A DNA stretch of 64,000 bases, from NCBI GenBank assembly GCA_018292915.2, contig JACVVK020000018.1, forward strand, positions 1,404,001 through 1,468,000, in the 5' to 3' direction. Made by a program: the position numbers and the translations under genes. Under the pieces are notes generated by a model. It had not been told where the DNA came from. It saw only the letters and a list, made by a program, of their open reading frames with translations, and did no database searches. Origin of the DNA: Batillaria attramentaria (taxonomy: Eukaryota; Mollusca; Gastropoda; Batillariidae). Positions 32,574 to 43,465 of the stretch are shown here, piece after piece. The first letter of the stretch is position 1. Each line of letters begins with the position of its first letter.

Positions 32574-32849
32574 CTCGACGAAGAAAACCTTCCTGTCGTC
32601 ATTCGGTAAAAGGGCCTACTGTAAGTGCCACGTGCTGATTTGAGAGGCTTTTGATTTGTTATTCATTTGCCGCTGCATTGGTCAGTCTTAGAAGGTACGT
32701 AGAGTAGATGTACAGTTGCAGAAAGTTTGCAAATTTGCTTTAATTAAATATTTAAAGTTTGAAACTTTTATTCATGCACCAGTTTTGTTTTGTTTTGTTG
32801 GTAGTTTTGTTGTTGTTGTTGTCTTCGGGTTGTTTTTTTTTAAGTTTTT

Positions 32850-34224
32850 AGAATTATCTGGGATTGCTGTGCTGGTGGAACGTTGATCTATCAATGTTCT
32901 GGTCGTGAGTCTGTGAGTTTGTTTCACGACTGGGAGAGGGCAAAAGAAAAGAAAAACCCAAAAGTGCTGGTTTTTCCCTCATTTTCCCGACCTAATGAGA
33001 AGGGGAAAAGACGTTAACGTCTCAACCAGCCAGACAACTAACCAACTAGCTTACCGGCCAGCCATGTTATAAATAAAAACTGGGTCTATGTTTTTGATTC
33101 TGTTGATATCTTTGTGTGAATTCCTGATTCTTGCGTGTTGTGTTTGATATGGTGATGAGGAAGGAAAATTCATTGTACTTCATTTGCTTGATTTTTATCT
33201 TATTTTAGTATTGTAAGTCACAGCTCCCGCGCTGGGAGCAGACACATGCTTGTTGGAATGTTCTAGGTGTGAACAGATGTTCAGTTCTAAGTTGTTTTCT
33301 TTTCAATGAAGATTCCAGAATGTCCTAGATTTGTACCAAGCTTGTTCTAGAGTTGTGAAGAAAAGTTCAGTTCGAAGTTGTTTTCCTTTCACTGAGATTC
33401 CAGAATAATTATCCTAGATTTGTACCATGACTCATGGCATGAGTTTTGCTTGTGTACTCTCAAGTTCACTTTGCTGACGTAATGTTTCTTATTCAAGAAT
33501 CGTCCTGATGTAACTGATGTCATCGTTTGGCTTGCTTTGAAGTCCTAGAACATGCAGCATTGCTCGAGTATGTTTGACAGTGATGTAATGTCTTTGTTGA
33601 CATTTTGGTGGCTGAATCTGTATTTTGATAGGAAGATAAGTTTTGTCGGGTCACATGTCCTGCATTTTCTCGAAAGTTCTTGCAGTGTGTGCTCCTATGT
33701 TTAACCTGTATAACAGCAGATGCCGCTGTAGCAATTTAAGACAGACGAAAGAGATTGATGATTGATATGAGTGATAAGATGATGGGTGAATGATTGAAGC
33801 GAGATATGAGCCATCGGTGATTGATTGACTGAGAGTCGTGGCTTGTAAATAAAATGTTTGTCGATTCAATCGAGAGCGTCGGTGTCTCCTTCGGCCATTG
33901 CATCCTGACTATACCTCACTTAGGATTTCAACAGACCAGTCACACTTACCATCACGTGACAAACCAACACTAGTGGAAGAAGAAACCACGCAATCTTTCA
34001 TAAACTTTTATGATCAAAATTAATGTTAAGTTGTCTTTGTGCAGCAGATAGACCCACCGTTAAATTTTCCCCCATGTCCCGTGTGCGTGCTGAAATATCT
34101 TCTTGAGTGTTTGGAGGCGTATTGCATACATGCACGTACATGGCGGGGAAAACAATAGCGCCGAATGTTGTATGAATGTTGCTCATAGTAATAATTGTTA
34201 GCCTTTTCTTCCATTCACACTTTA
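32850..34224 (+). repeat. Dispersed block, left copy (5' part)
   Basis: Contains a SINE-like segment, a CCAGCC-rich stretch, GATATCTTTGTGTGAATTCC, an AATAAA-bearing stretch near 33848 and GTGCAGCAGATAGACCC. The same order of phrases occurs at 47770-49950 (plus) and, inverted, at 58680-59770. The block resumes after the inverted-repeat element at 37727. No ORF of note; identity unknown (possibly a degenerate LTR-type repeat, since one part is bounded TGTTA...CAACA). Confidence 0.7.
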
Positions 34225-37200
34225 GGCGAGTCTAATTAGGCATTTCATATAGCGGAAGGTAGAACAAATTTGATCCTAACTTTTTATTACAGAAATCAGT
34301 AGAGCACAGGCCCCTAATGCTGTGGTGGTCTCCGTGAATTTTTTCTCCGTCCGCGTCACCGTTAAAAACGACCGTTTATCTTGCCATTTTCACTATATGA
34401 GCCCTATAAATGGGCTTTTGAGGGTGTGCACAAAGTATGCGTGTTTGCGGGTACAGAAATGCGCAGAACTCCACTCTAAATACGGTTACTGTTAGACAAG
34501 ACATGCATTGTTGACATACTGAAATTTTACCCCAATCAGAATGATGCTTCCTGGAAAATTGCGGCCATCAGTTTGGCCGTTGATTCAAAGGACCCTGTAA
34601 AACGGCAGTATTTGATGCTTGTGCACTTATCAGGTCACTGCAGGTGACATGTATCGCGGAAAACATTTACGAACATTGAACAATTTAGTCAGGAAACGCT
34701 TCTTTGGTGTTGTGAAGTTCCCTTGTCACCGCATGTCCAGGTACGTATGAAATATGATATCCACGTGAGCACTTTTTTCGGTAGCGATATTTTGGGGGTG
34801 TACTTACTAAAGTAGTTGCTGCTTTGTTAGTAGTGAACGGTTTTTCTCAAAGAGCACTGCACACTCAAGAATAGTATCCCAGTTGTGTCATATCAAAAGT
34901 TCATTGAAATCGCTTTTGTACTTTTGTCACAAACAGCCAACGAAAGTGCAACCTGTTTAATAATGGCTGAATATGCGTAATGATGGGAGTAGGGACACTT
35001 GATTGGTTGCTTTGATAAGGTGTATCCGCGAAAACAAGTATAATATGATGCAAATATTCGGGCACATGCTCGGTGTTTCAGAAGTATCTTCAAGAACTTG
35101 TATGAGAGATTATTGCTTATAGATGGCCGTTAATTGAAGCTATCAGTTCCCTATAAGGGCTGAAAGCGGTGCTTACCAAAAGAGCCTGCCATAATTGCTA
35201 CACTTGATGCAATTTCCTTTTATACATTTGTCTTGGAGGAAAAGACAATGACTAGTCGTATGAAGAAAGATCCCTGAATCTAAACAAGCACGTCTTCTTT
35301 ACAGCGGTCATTATTTTACCCATTTTTTCCCATTTCCTTCATTACATGCTGCGTGGGGGGTAGGTTTATATTTTGCTGCTAGCAGCCACCAGTTTTAACT
35401 TGTCATTGTTTTACATATTGGAAAAAGTAGAGTGATTCCAGGAGAAGGAAAACGTGCATCCCACATCAAATTTGATGAACTCTTCACTGCTTGAAATAGG
35501 TGACTTAAATCACCTTTTTCTAATTAAACGGAGCATTAACTGCTACGAGGGTAGGTTACCAAGTAGCCAGATATGACGGCCACAGTGTACACAGCGTTTT
35601 TTGTTACTGACCAACTTTTAGAGGAGAGGCTTGGCACTTACGTGTTACTAGCCCATCCACTATGTCCTTTTGGCTGTGAGGGGAAATGACGGGAATCCAT
35701 ATTGTGGTTGGGTTCAAAAACTGACTATACACAGCAAAGATTACAAATGACGCCGCTGCAGCAGGTATTGTGCACACACTTCAAGTTTGACTACTGGATA
35801 TGTTAGGCCAGACACCCTGTGGTGGTCCAACGAAATGACGACAGATTTGCCTGTAGAAGCTCTCAGTTATCAAATCTTCCTTTTTTCCATATAGACGCCA
35901 ATTCTCTCACTGATGGGGACCGGGCTGACATATTACGCTGCTGCAGCTGCTACGCTTGACAGATCATTTGCAGACGCACATCATGCTTTAGAGAAATGGT
36001 CCAGCAACCCTAAAATACTATTACAAGTATACCTTTTTGCCTCAAATTCTAACGCACTCAGAAACTGTCGGACATTTTCATTAATTCCTGTTTTGAGGTA
36101 CAGGTACAGAAATTAGACAAACTTAATATGAAACGTCCAGAAAAATAATATCACACAAATGCAAATGAAAAACACTAGACACAAAAGCAAATCTGTGAAA
36201 TCTCTTTTATTTTCAACGTGTTTTTCCTTGGGAACAAACGCCGTTATTTTGCCTCTTTTTTTGGACATTCATAAGTTTACAAATGAAAATCACTGGCATA
36301 CATTACTGGCAAAATGTGATGGAGGGTATGTAGAACACAACATCAAGTCTACAGTAGTAAGTGGCTGAATTCATTTCAAGTGTTATGAGGTATGTTAATC
36401 ACACGGCAAACATGTTTACAAGGTCAAGGTCATCGGTTCGTCTGTTTACTCCCAAACATTTTCTTTCATCGCTGTGTTAGAATAAGCAAACGAACAAGCA
36501 GTCACAAGCACCAGGCAAAACAAAATTAGCACAAACGATGTTTATATGAGAAGATTTCTTGTGGACAACTTTGGTGACCTTGACCTTGGGAGTAAAGGTC
36601 ATAGAGACTGGGTGAAAATTTTGTAAATACAACTTTTGGCATAACATTTGCCTAATATGCATTGATAAGAATGCCTTTCTGGTGACCTCTAGTAAAGGTC
36701 AAGGTCACGCTTGAGTTATGAAGATTTTGCAGTCATATTTTTATTCTGAGGATGTTGTGAACTCACCAAACCATGGGGACAAAAGTTAGCAGCACCAAAA
36801 TGCTTATTCTGAGCGATGAAGTAAAATGTTTTGGAGTAAACAGACAAACCAATGACCTTGACCTTGAAAACATGTTTGCCGTGTGATTAACATACCTCAT
36901 AACACTTGAAATGAATTCAGACACATACTACTATAGACTTCAGGTTGTGCTCTACATAATTTCCATTGCACTTTGCTAGTACTGAACTAGCAGCCATTAT
37001 TAAATAGGTTGCACTTTCGTTGGCTGTTAGTGACAAAAGTACAAAAGCGATTTCAATGAACTTTTGATATGACACAACTGGGATACTATTCTTGAGTGTG
37101 CACTGCTCTTTGAGAAAAATCGTTCACTACTCACAACGCAGCAACTACTTTAGTAAGTACACCCCCAAAATATCGCTACCGAAAAAAGTGCTCACTTGGA

Positions 37201-37726
37201 TATCATATTTCATACGTACCTGGACATGCGGTGACAAGGGAACTTCACAACACCAAAGAAGCGTTTCCTGACTAAATTGTTCAATGTTCGTAAATGTTTT
37301 CCGCGATACATGTCACCTGCAGTGACCTGATAAGTGCACAAGCATCAAATACTGCCGTTTTACAGGGTCCTTTGAATCAACGGCCAAACTGATGGCCGCA
37401 ATTTTCCAGGAAGCATCATTCTGATTGGGGTAAAATTTCAGTATGTCAACAATGCATGTCTTGTCTAACAGTAACCGTATTTAGAGTGGAGTTCTGCGCA
37501 TTTCTGTACCCGCAAACACGCATACTTTGTGCACACCCTCAAAAGCCCATTTATAGGGCTCATATAGTGAAAATGGCAAGATAAACGGTCGTTTTTAACG
37601 GTGACGCGGACGGAGAAAAAATTCACGGAGACCACCACGGCATTAGGGGCCTGTGTTCTACTGAAATCTGTAATAAAAAGTTAGGATCAAATTTGTTCTA
37701 CCTTGTTCGGCAATTTTCCTAGCCTA
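34225..37726. mobile_element. Long-inverted-repeat (foldback-like) element, 3.5 kb
   Basis: The outer arms 34245-34976 and 36992-37705 are near-perfect inverted copies of more than 700 bp. Inner arms 36290-36475 and 36815-36985 continue the palindrome, and the left arm carries an extra segment of about 1.3 kb (34977-36290). A 5-bp duplication CTTTA flanks it (34220-34224 and 37727-37731). The paralogous block at about 49930-49950 reads CACACTTTACGTTTCAG without the element, an empty site that confirms the boundaries. GACCTTGACC phrases occur near the centre. No transposase-like ORF was recognised, so it is probably non-autonomous. Confidence 0.88.
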
Positions 37727-37847
37727 CTTTACGTTTCAGTAAACAGCTTATATTAAAATCAGTTCAAATGTTTATCGCTTCATCGTGTAAGGGGTTCGTG
37801 TCAGTGACCATGTCAGTACACAGCCCTGTCCTCATTTCATTTTGATA

Positions 37848-37909
<62 letters not shown>
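37727..37909 (+). repeat. Dispersed block, left copy (3' part) and (CA)n
   Basis: CGTTTCAGTAAACAGCTTAT and TTCATCGTGTAAGGGGTTCG continue the block that was split by the foldback-like element, ending in TTTTGATATC and a (CA)n run at about 37850-37909. The matching sequences are at 49945-50100 and, inverted, at 58227-58330. Confidence 0.85.
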
Positions 37910-37911
<2 letters not shown>

Positions 37912-38530
37912 CGCTCGGACGGACGCTTGCACGACACACAAACGGTACTTATGTATCAATGCAAACACATGAGAATAGTAAGGTACAGTTCATAGGTATC
38001 AGTGCAAAAAACAAATATAGTTATCGAGACACACACACTATTCGGTTGCCAACGCACGTGGTCGGGTGCATGAAAAGCCGATTTAGGAATTCCGTTATTT
38101 ACGAACGTGGCTGCGAATCCGCACACATTAGATGTTTAAAGAAGATAGTGTTTTGGCATTTCTAACATGGGATGGGAAGTGTATTCCAAAGTGCTCTCCC
38201 GGAAAAGGTTAGACTAATTTTATAAAGATCTGTTCTAGGGTGAGGGATCCTCAGGTATAACCCTAATCTGGAATGATGGGACATTAGTTCGGAAGTTAGA
38301 CATCTAAGGTATGGCGGACTTAGTTCCTTGCACGTTTTGTATACAAGGACACCCTTGTTAAACCGAAAATGTTGTTTTAAAGGAAGTTTTCTAACGCGGT
38401 AAGTTTTTGATCTGTTGAGAGTGCTGGGTTTGGTAAGATCAGCTTTGCAGCTCTTCTTTGCGGCGAGTTCAACCTCTTCAAATGAACGTCACCTGAACCA
38501 TCCCAGACTGTCGAGAAATAATCGATACGA
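37910..38530. other. Non-coding, nothing recognised
   Basis: No ORF, repeat or motif that I can support in this stretch. Confidence 0.4.
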
Positions 38531-38534
38531 GACT

Positions 38535-38672
38535 TAACGTCCTTTTCCACCACTTACGCGTGATCTCAAAGACGGGGCAACGATGAAAAAGCCAGCGCAA
38601 GGCGCCAGCCGGGATTCGAACTCACGACCCGACTATTGTCAGTCCAACGCTCTACTATTCGGCCAGAATACA
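38535..38672 (-). mobile_element. tRNA-derived SINE, inverted copy
   Basis: Read on the minus strand it has GAGTTCGAATCCCGG (B box), an A-box-like GCCGAATAGTAGAGCG and the family body (TTCATCGTTGCCCCGTC). It belongs to the family defined at 30858. Confidence 0.8.
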
Positions 38673-39277
38673 CAGTAGAAAATATCCCAGCAGGAAAAAT
38701 ATGAAAAACATACGTATACTTATTCCCATATTATCAAATACACAGCCTGTGCAGTCAAGTCAAGTTTATTGCCCATACACATGGGAAGTTGGGGGATAGG
38801 GGAATATCCAGGCCAATACAAGACTTCATAACATTCAACAGAATTTATAATAATTATAATAATACATTTCATTAACACAGCGCACTTCTCAGACACAGTG
38901 ACTCATTGCGCTAACACACGTCACTCATACACATTCACACTATACAGGGTGAGTTAGTGAGTTTTTAGGGCTTAAAGCCGCGCAAGCCTTCACACTATAC
39001 AGACCAGCACGTCAATCAATACATAATTACACATCACACAATACCAGGACACATCAGTTGAAGGCCTCATGGACACAATAATCTTTGTACAAGTCCGTTT
39101 CGAGTGGCCCCCATTTGTGTAAACACAACAGCATTTCACGACCATTGGATGTCATCTCATCATGACAGCTTGATGAACCAACTGCGGACATCCCTCTAGG
39201 AAAACACATAATCGTCGCTTTCACAGGTCACAATCTTATTATTCAAACGATTGTTCCTTTTTTTCTGACGTCAGTTA
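38673..39277. other. Non-coding, possible LINE tail and SINE fragment
   Basis: CAAGTTTATTGCCCATACAC at about 38763 resembles the A/T-rich 3' ends of LINE or SINE copies on the minus strand. At 38945-38990 there is an inverted copy of the phrase seen at 31937-31985. The rest is featureless. Confidence 0.35.
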
Positions 39278-39802
39278 TTATATGTGTATTTCTTTCTTTC
39301 TTTTTTTCTGACGCTCCACAACACGAGCCGTTGAAGGGGTAGGACTAGACAAAAACAAGCCTGATGGTGATGTTATCTGTAACTCACTCGCCCGTTTAGT
39401 GTCTACCACACTGACTGAAGCACTACCTTCCCCTGTTACTGTCCTTTTCTCAACGCAGTCATGGACTGGACCCACTCGCCTTGTTGTTGCTGTGGTAGTT
39501 GTCTTGCCCTGAACTGTTGGTAGGTGCATTGTCGTCGGCGGTACAAATAGCTGTGTCCGGCTGTTGTTGTTGCGTCCGATGTTGCGATGCTCGCTGCCGG
39601 TCCCTGCGCACCTGACGGGTGGTTTACTTCGCCACTGGCCAATGGGCTGTAATGGCGCCGTGTCCGGTTGAGTAGAAGCCAGCCGAAGGATGACGATTGA
39701 ATTGTCATCCTCTCCTGTCAACTTCGACGACATGACATGGTGGTCGTTCAGTGTAGTGGTTAGGACGGATGTTACAGCAGCTGGGAGGCCAGTTACTGCC
39801 AT
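39278..39802 (-). CDS. Unrecognised 174-aa ORF, probably repeat-derived
   Basis: Begins MAVTGLPAAVTSVLTTTLND and is rich in Thr, Ser, Pro and Arg with a basic end (RQKKRKKEIHI). The segment NSIVILRLAS and the low-complexity middle suggest an ORF1-like fragment of a retroelement, but no domain can be named. No introns or signal peptide are evident. Moderate length and lack of repeats make it more credible than other ORFs here; it may equally be a chance frame. Confidence 0.3.
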   Translation of the reverse strand: MAVTGLPAAVTSVLTTTLNDHHVMSSKLTGEDDNSIVILRLASTQPDTAPLQPIGQWRSKPPVRCAGTGSEHRNIGRNNNSRTQLFVPPTTMHLPTVQGKTTTTATTRRVGPVHDCVEKRTVTGEGSASVSVVDTKRASELQITSPSGLFLSSPTPSTARVVERQKKRKKEIHI

Positions 39803-39899
39803 GCTGACGAAAGTATACGTTTTTCAAGAAAGTGTGTTGTCATCCACCAAGGATTAGCCTGTAGGACCAGTATGGAGCAAACAGCAACACTAAGCATGC

Positions 39900-40650
39900 A
39901 TGAAATCGCCCCCCCCCCCCTTCCCCACCACACACACTTCAAGGAGCGCAGATGTCAATAAAAAGTCCATCTCCATTTCAAAGAGTGCATACACCAAGAA
40001 AACATCAAACTCAATTTCAAGAGGTGCAAAAGAACACGCCTGTCTCCATTTCAAGAGGGGCATGTCGATGCCAAGAAAACGTCTATCTCGGTTTTAAGGA
40101 GTACATACATCAGTCCCTCCTCCCTATCTGAAGGAGTGCATATGTCCAGTACACGCTCATCTCTATTTCAAGGAGAACAGATATTATAAAATCTAACCCC
40201 CCTCCACCCTCCCTTTCAAGGAAGTGAATTTGTCAAGACCACGCACATAATCTTTTTTTAAAAAAAACGCATCATCCCCCCCCCCCCCCCCGCACATTTT
40301 AAAGAGTGCAGAAGCGCATCATCATCTTGTCTCCACTTAAGGGAAAACACATATCAACTCTCACTCATCCCATGCATACTTCAAGGAGGGGCATAACTGA
40401 TGTCGTGTAAAAGTCCAACTCCACTTCAAAGAGTACATCATTGATGTCAAGAGAACGTCCACCTCCATTTCAAGGAGTACATAACTGATCTCAAGAAAAC
40501 ATCCACCTCCATGTCAAGAAGCGTATAAATGATGTTTTTAAAAAAATCCATCTCCATTTCAAGGAGTGCGTAACTGACGTAAAAAAAGGTCCGTCTATAT
40601 TTCAAGGAGTGCTGATATCAAGAAAACGTTAATATCCACTTGAAGGAAAA
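39900..40650. repeat. Degenerate minisatellite, about 55-60-bp units
   Basis: Phrases like ATCTCCATTTCAAGGAGTGC, a CATA/GATGTCAAGAAAAC spacer and CGTCC recur about twelve times with heavy divergence and indels. Confidence 0.8.
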
Positions 40651-41127
40651 CATATTATCATCCCCCTCCCCCACCCAACCAACGCACAGGGACAAATCGG
40701 ATTTACTTGTGTGGTTTGGCCATTTCGCGAGCAGATTATTTTGAAATGTTTGGATAAAAATCAACTCAGTCTGTTACAGTTTGGATAACTTCAGTCTGGT
40801 AAAACATCAACGCAGTTACTTTGGAACTTGCTTGTTCTCGAAAGACGCGTCTGCTTCACACACGTGCACAGGACAAGACAACAGAAAGGAAGGAAAGGAA
40901 AACCAGGTAATGACAGACAAAATAAATTGCGCAGGGTGTGTTTTGACACAGTCTCGGCCTTTAGCAGCTTTTCTAGGGCCTTGAACATCTCACTGATGTT
41001 CATTGGTCGGGAGACTAACCAAACCAAGCCGCCGAGTTGCTCCGGTGGTTTTTGAGTGGCGCCTTTCTTCTCAAGATCCCCCACTACTTGTCATCCCGCC
41101 AAACACTGCAGACCACCAACATTCGCA
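40651..41127. other. Non-coding, nothing recognised
   Basis: Short overlapping ORFs on both strands lack domains. The phrase CATTGGTCGGGAGACTA near 41000 recurs, diverged, near 41455, so the stretch may be part of a local duplication surrounding the AAATA array. Confidence 0.4.
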
Positions 41128-41372
41128 GCAAAATAAATAAATAAACGAAAATAAATAAATAAATAAATAAACGCAAATAAATAAATAAACAAATAAATAA
41201 ACGCAAATAAATAAATAAATAAACGCAAATAAATAAATAAACAAATAAATAAACGCAAATAAATTAATAAATAAAAGCAAATAAATTAATAAAGAAATAA
41301 TAAACGAAAATAAATATATAAAGAAATGAAAATAAACGAAAATAAATAAATAAATATATAAAGAAAGAAAGA
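41128..41372. repeat. (AAAT)n-type array with AAACGCAAATA interruptions
   Basis: AAATAAATAAAT runs are punctuated by AAACGCAAATAA about every 30-40 bp. A shorter similar run is at about 41620-41672. Confidence 0.95.
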
Positions 41373-41672
41373 AAGCTGCGCACCAGGTGTGTATTACATG
41401 TATATATATAGGCACGTGCAAAGGTCTTCAACACATCAACATGACGTCAGTTTCATTGGTCAGGAGACTACCATCCGAAGAAAACCCCGCACTGCTGCCG
41501 AGTTACTCCGCTGGTGTTTCAGTGGTGCCCTCCACCTCACCACCTACTGGTCATCCTGCCTACGTCATTTGTGTGTGTGAGACCATCAGCATGATAAGCT
41601 GATAAATAAGAAAAAATCCAAATAAATCAATAAATAAATAAGTAAAAACAACGAAATAAATAAATATATAAA

Positions 41673-42268
41673 ACACCTGGTGTGAACAGTGTGCACGTGC
41701 CTTTTTCAGTGGTTATTCCATATTTCGGCCCAGATTTTCTTTTCTGTAAAAATTGAAACAGATTGTTCTGCGGTTTCTTTTGAGAAGTAAGCAAGCTCCA
41801 AATGCGCCCAGCCATCTGCACGACATTTATCATTTATCCAAGTCGAGGCCGTTATACTTACATGGGTCAAACCACGCAATACCCACCAAAAATGATTTCA
41901 ATGAAACGGACTGGCCCTTTATATTTTGAGGTGAAAACGGGGGGGGGGGGGGGGGGGAGGTGGAGGTGGTGGTGGGAGGGTCAGGGTCGCGTTCATTAAC
42001 TAACACAGGTGATGTTATCTCGCTAAAGTTCCTTTCAACTAGGGAAAGGTGCACCTACGGGGTAGCGGGGCGAGATGGAAAGGGGGGGGGGGGAGTGTTG
42101 GGGAGAGGGGGAGAAGGGGGAGGACTGTAAGCGGGGTACAAGGTGACAGGGGTAATCTATTTTTTAAAAAAACAAAAAACTATAAAAACCTGTACTGTGT
42201 CGCTTACTCGGATCACAGTCAACAGTGCGTATATATCTAATGGTAATAATCAAAGCATTTTCTGAGAC

Positions 42269-42269
<1 letters not shown>
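41673..42269. other. Non-coding with poly-G tracts
   Basis: Holds long G runs (about 41939-41957 and 42080-42092) and purine-rich strands that could form G-quadruplex structures. No gene is seen. Confidence 0.5.

Positions 42270-42338
<69 letters not shown>
42270..42338. repeat. (GC)n-(GT)n microsatellite
   Basis: A GCGC run passes into a pure GT run, a sequence able to adopt Z-DNA. Confidence 0.95.
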
Positions 42339-42340
<2 letters not shown>

Positions 42341-42364
42341 TTTGTTCCATACGTGTGTATCAAA

Positions 42365-42915
42365 CCATTACTTCTCTGCCCCGACATAATACGTTGCAGC
42401 ATTCACAATTTCACATGCATGTGCAAATATGAACACACTGTGTGTCAACCATTTCTTCTCTGCCCTAACAAAATGCGTTGCAAATATAAACACACAGCTA
42501 GCGATGTATAAATTAACACCACCATTAATTTTCTTCTCTGCCCCGACGCAATGCGTTGCAGTATTCACATGTACTGTATATAAACACAAAGCTAATGACA
42601 TATATCTATATATATACCATTTTTTGGTCCTGGCACAATGCGTTGCAGCATTCATATGTACATGGTGTATAATCACATAGCTGGTGACATACACCGTAAC
42701 CATTTCTTCTCTGCCCCAACAAAATGCGTTGCGGCATTCACATGCACATATAAACACACAGCTACAGACACAGATATCGTAACCATTATTTCTCTGTCCT
42801 GACAAAAAGCGGTGCAGCATTCACATGTACATTATATACAAACACACAGCTACATCATAACGATTAAACTCTCTTCCCTGCCCGCCATAATGCTTCGCAG
42901 CATTGACATGTACAT
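42365..42915. repeat. Minisatellite with about 83-bp units
   Basis: CTTCTCTGCCCCGAC followed by AATGCGTTGCAGCATTCACA and AACACACAGCTA recurs about seven times, spaced 79-88 bp apart. The minus-strand ORF at 42820-42368 only reflects the open period of this array. Confidence 0.88.
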
Positions 42916-43001
42916 ATACACAACGCACACACACACAAAAATGTTACCTCAATTGACAGTCACCTGTGAAAGTGTGTATTGTTTGGAGAAACGTCACTGT
43001 T

Positions 43002-43185
43002 TGTTGAGGAAGTGGAGTGGACTGCCATGACGGAGGATTATTCAGATTACACATGCACTCAACAAAAACAATGTGCGCATCGCCATCTTGTTATGGGGCG
43101 GAACAGTGACAGGGGTGCCGTCCCTTTATTTGCCTTCAGGCGCGGTGGCTCATATGGGAACAAACGTATAGAGCACATCCCAACA
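43002..43185 (-). repeat. 3' LTR of the copia element
   Basis: 184 bp, identical to the other LTR. The purine-rich AAGTGGGGG on the minus strand just outside it (about 43186-43196) is the likely polypurine tract. Confidence 0.95.
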
Positions 43186-43465
43186 CCCCCACTTGATCGA
43201 TACGATTTGTCATCAATAACATGAAACAAAAATCATAATGGGGCGTAATGGTCTCAAATGTTACAGTAACCAATTCAACTGACAATACAATCTACCAACT
43301 AAAATTATTTATCAGTGTCACAACACACAATCCTCATTATTTGTGCTTCACTTAGTCATGTACACAAACTAGTAACCCCCCCCCCCCCCAAAAAAAAAAC
43401 AAAAAAAAAACAAACAACTTTCCAGAATATCAAAAATACGTACATCCTGCAACATTTGTGAACAT

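Noticed and set aside
33065..33933. Solo LTR (TGTTA...CAACA)
   Set aside because: Similarity between the block copies extends beyond both ends and no target duplication is seen, so these are not LTR boundaries that I can support.
41071..41421. 116-codon minus-strand hydrophobic ORF rich in Leu/Phe/Tyr
   Set aside because: It is the translation of the AAATA repeat array, not a membrane protein.
42368..42820. 150-codon minus-strand ORF
   Set aside because: It follows the 83-bp minisatellite period and has no domain.
42365..42915. CRISPR-like array (regular repeats with spacers)
   Set aside because: Whole 83-bp units repeat including the would-be spacers, and the DNA is eukaryotic; it is a minisatellite.
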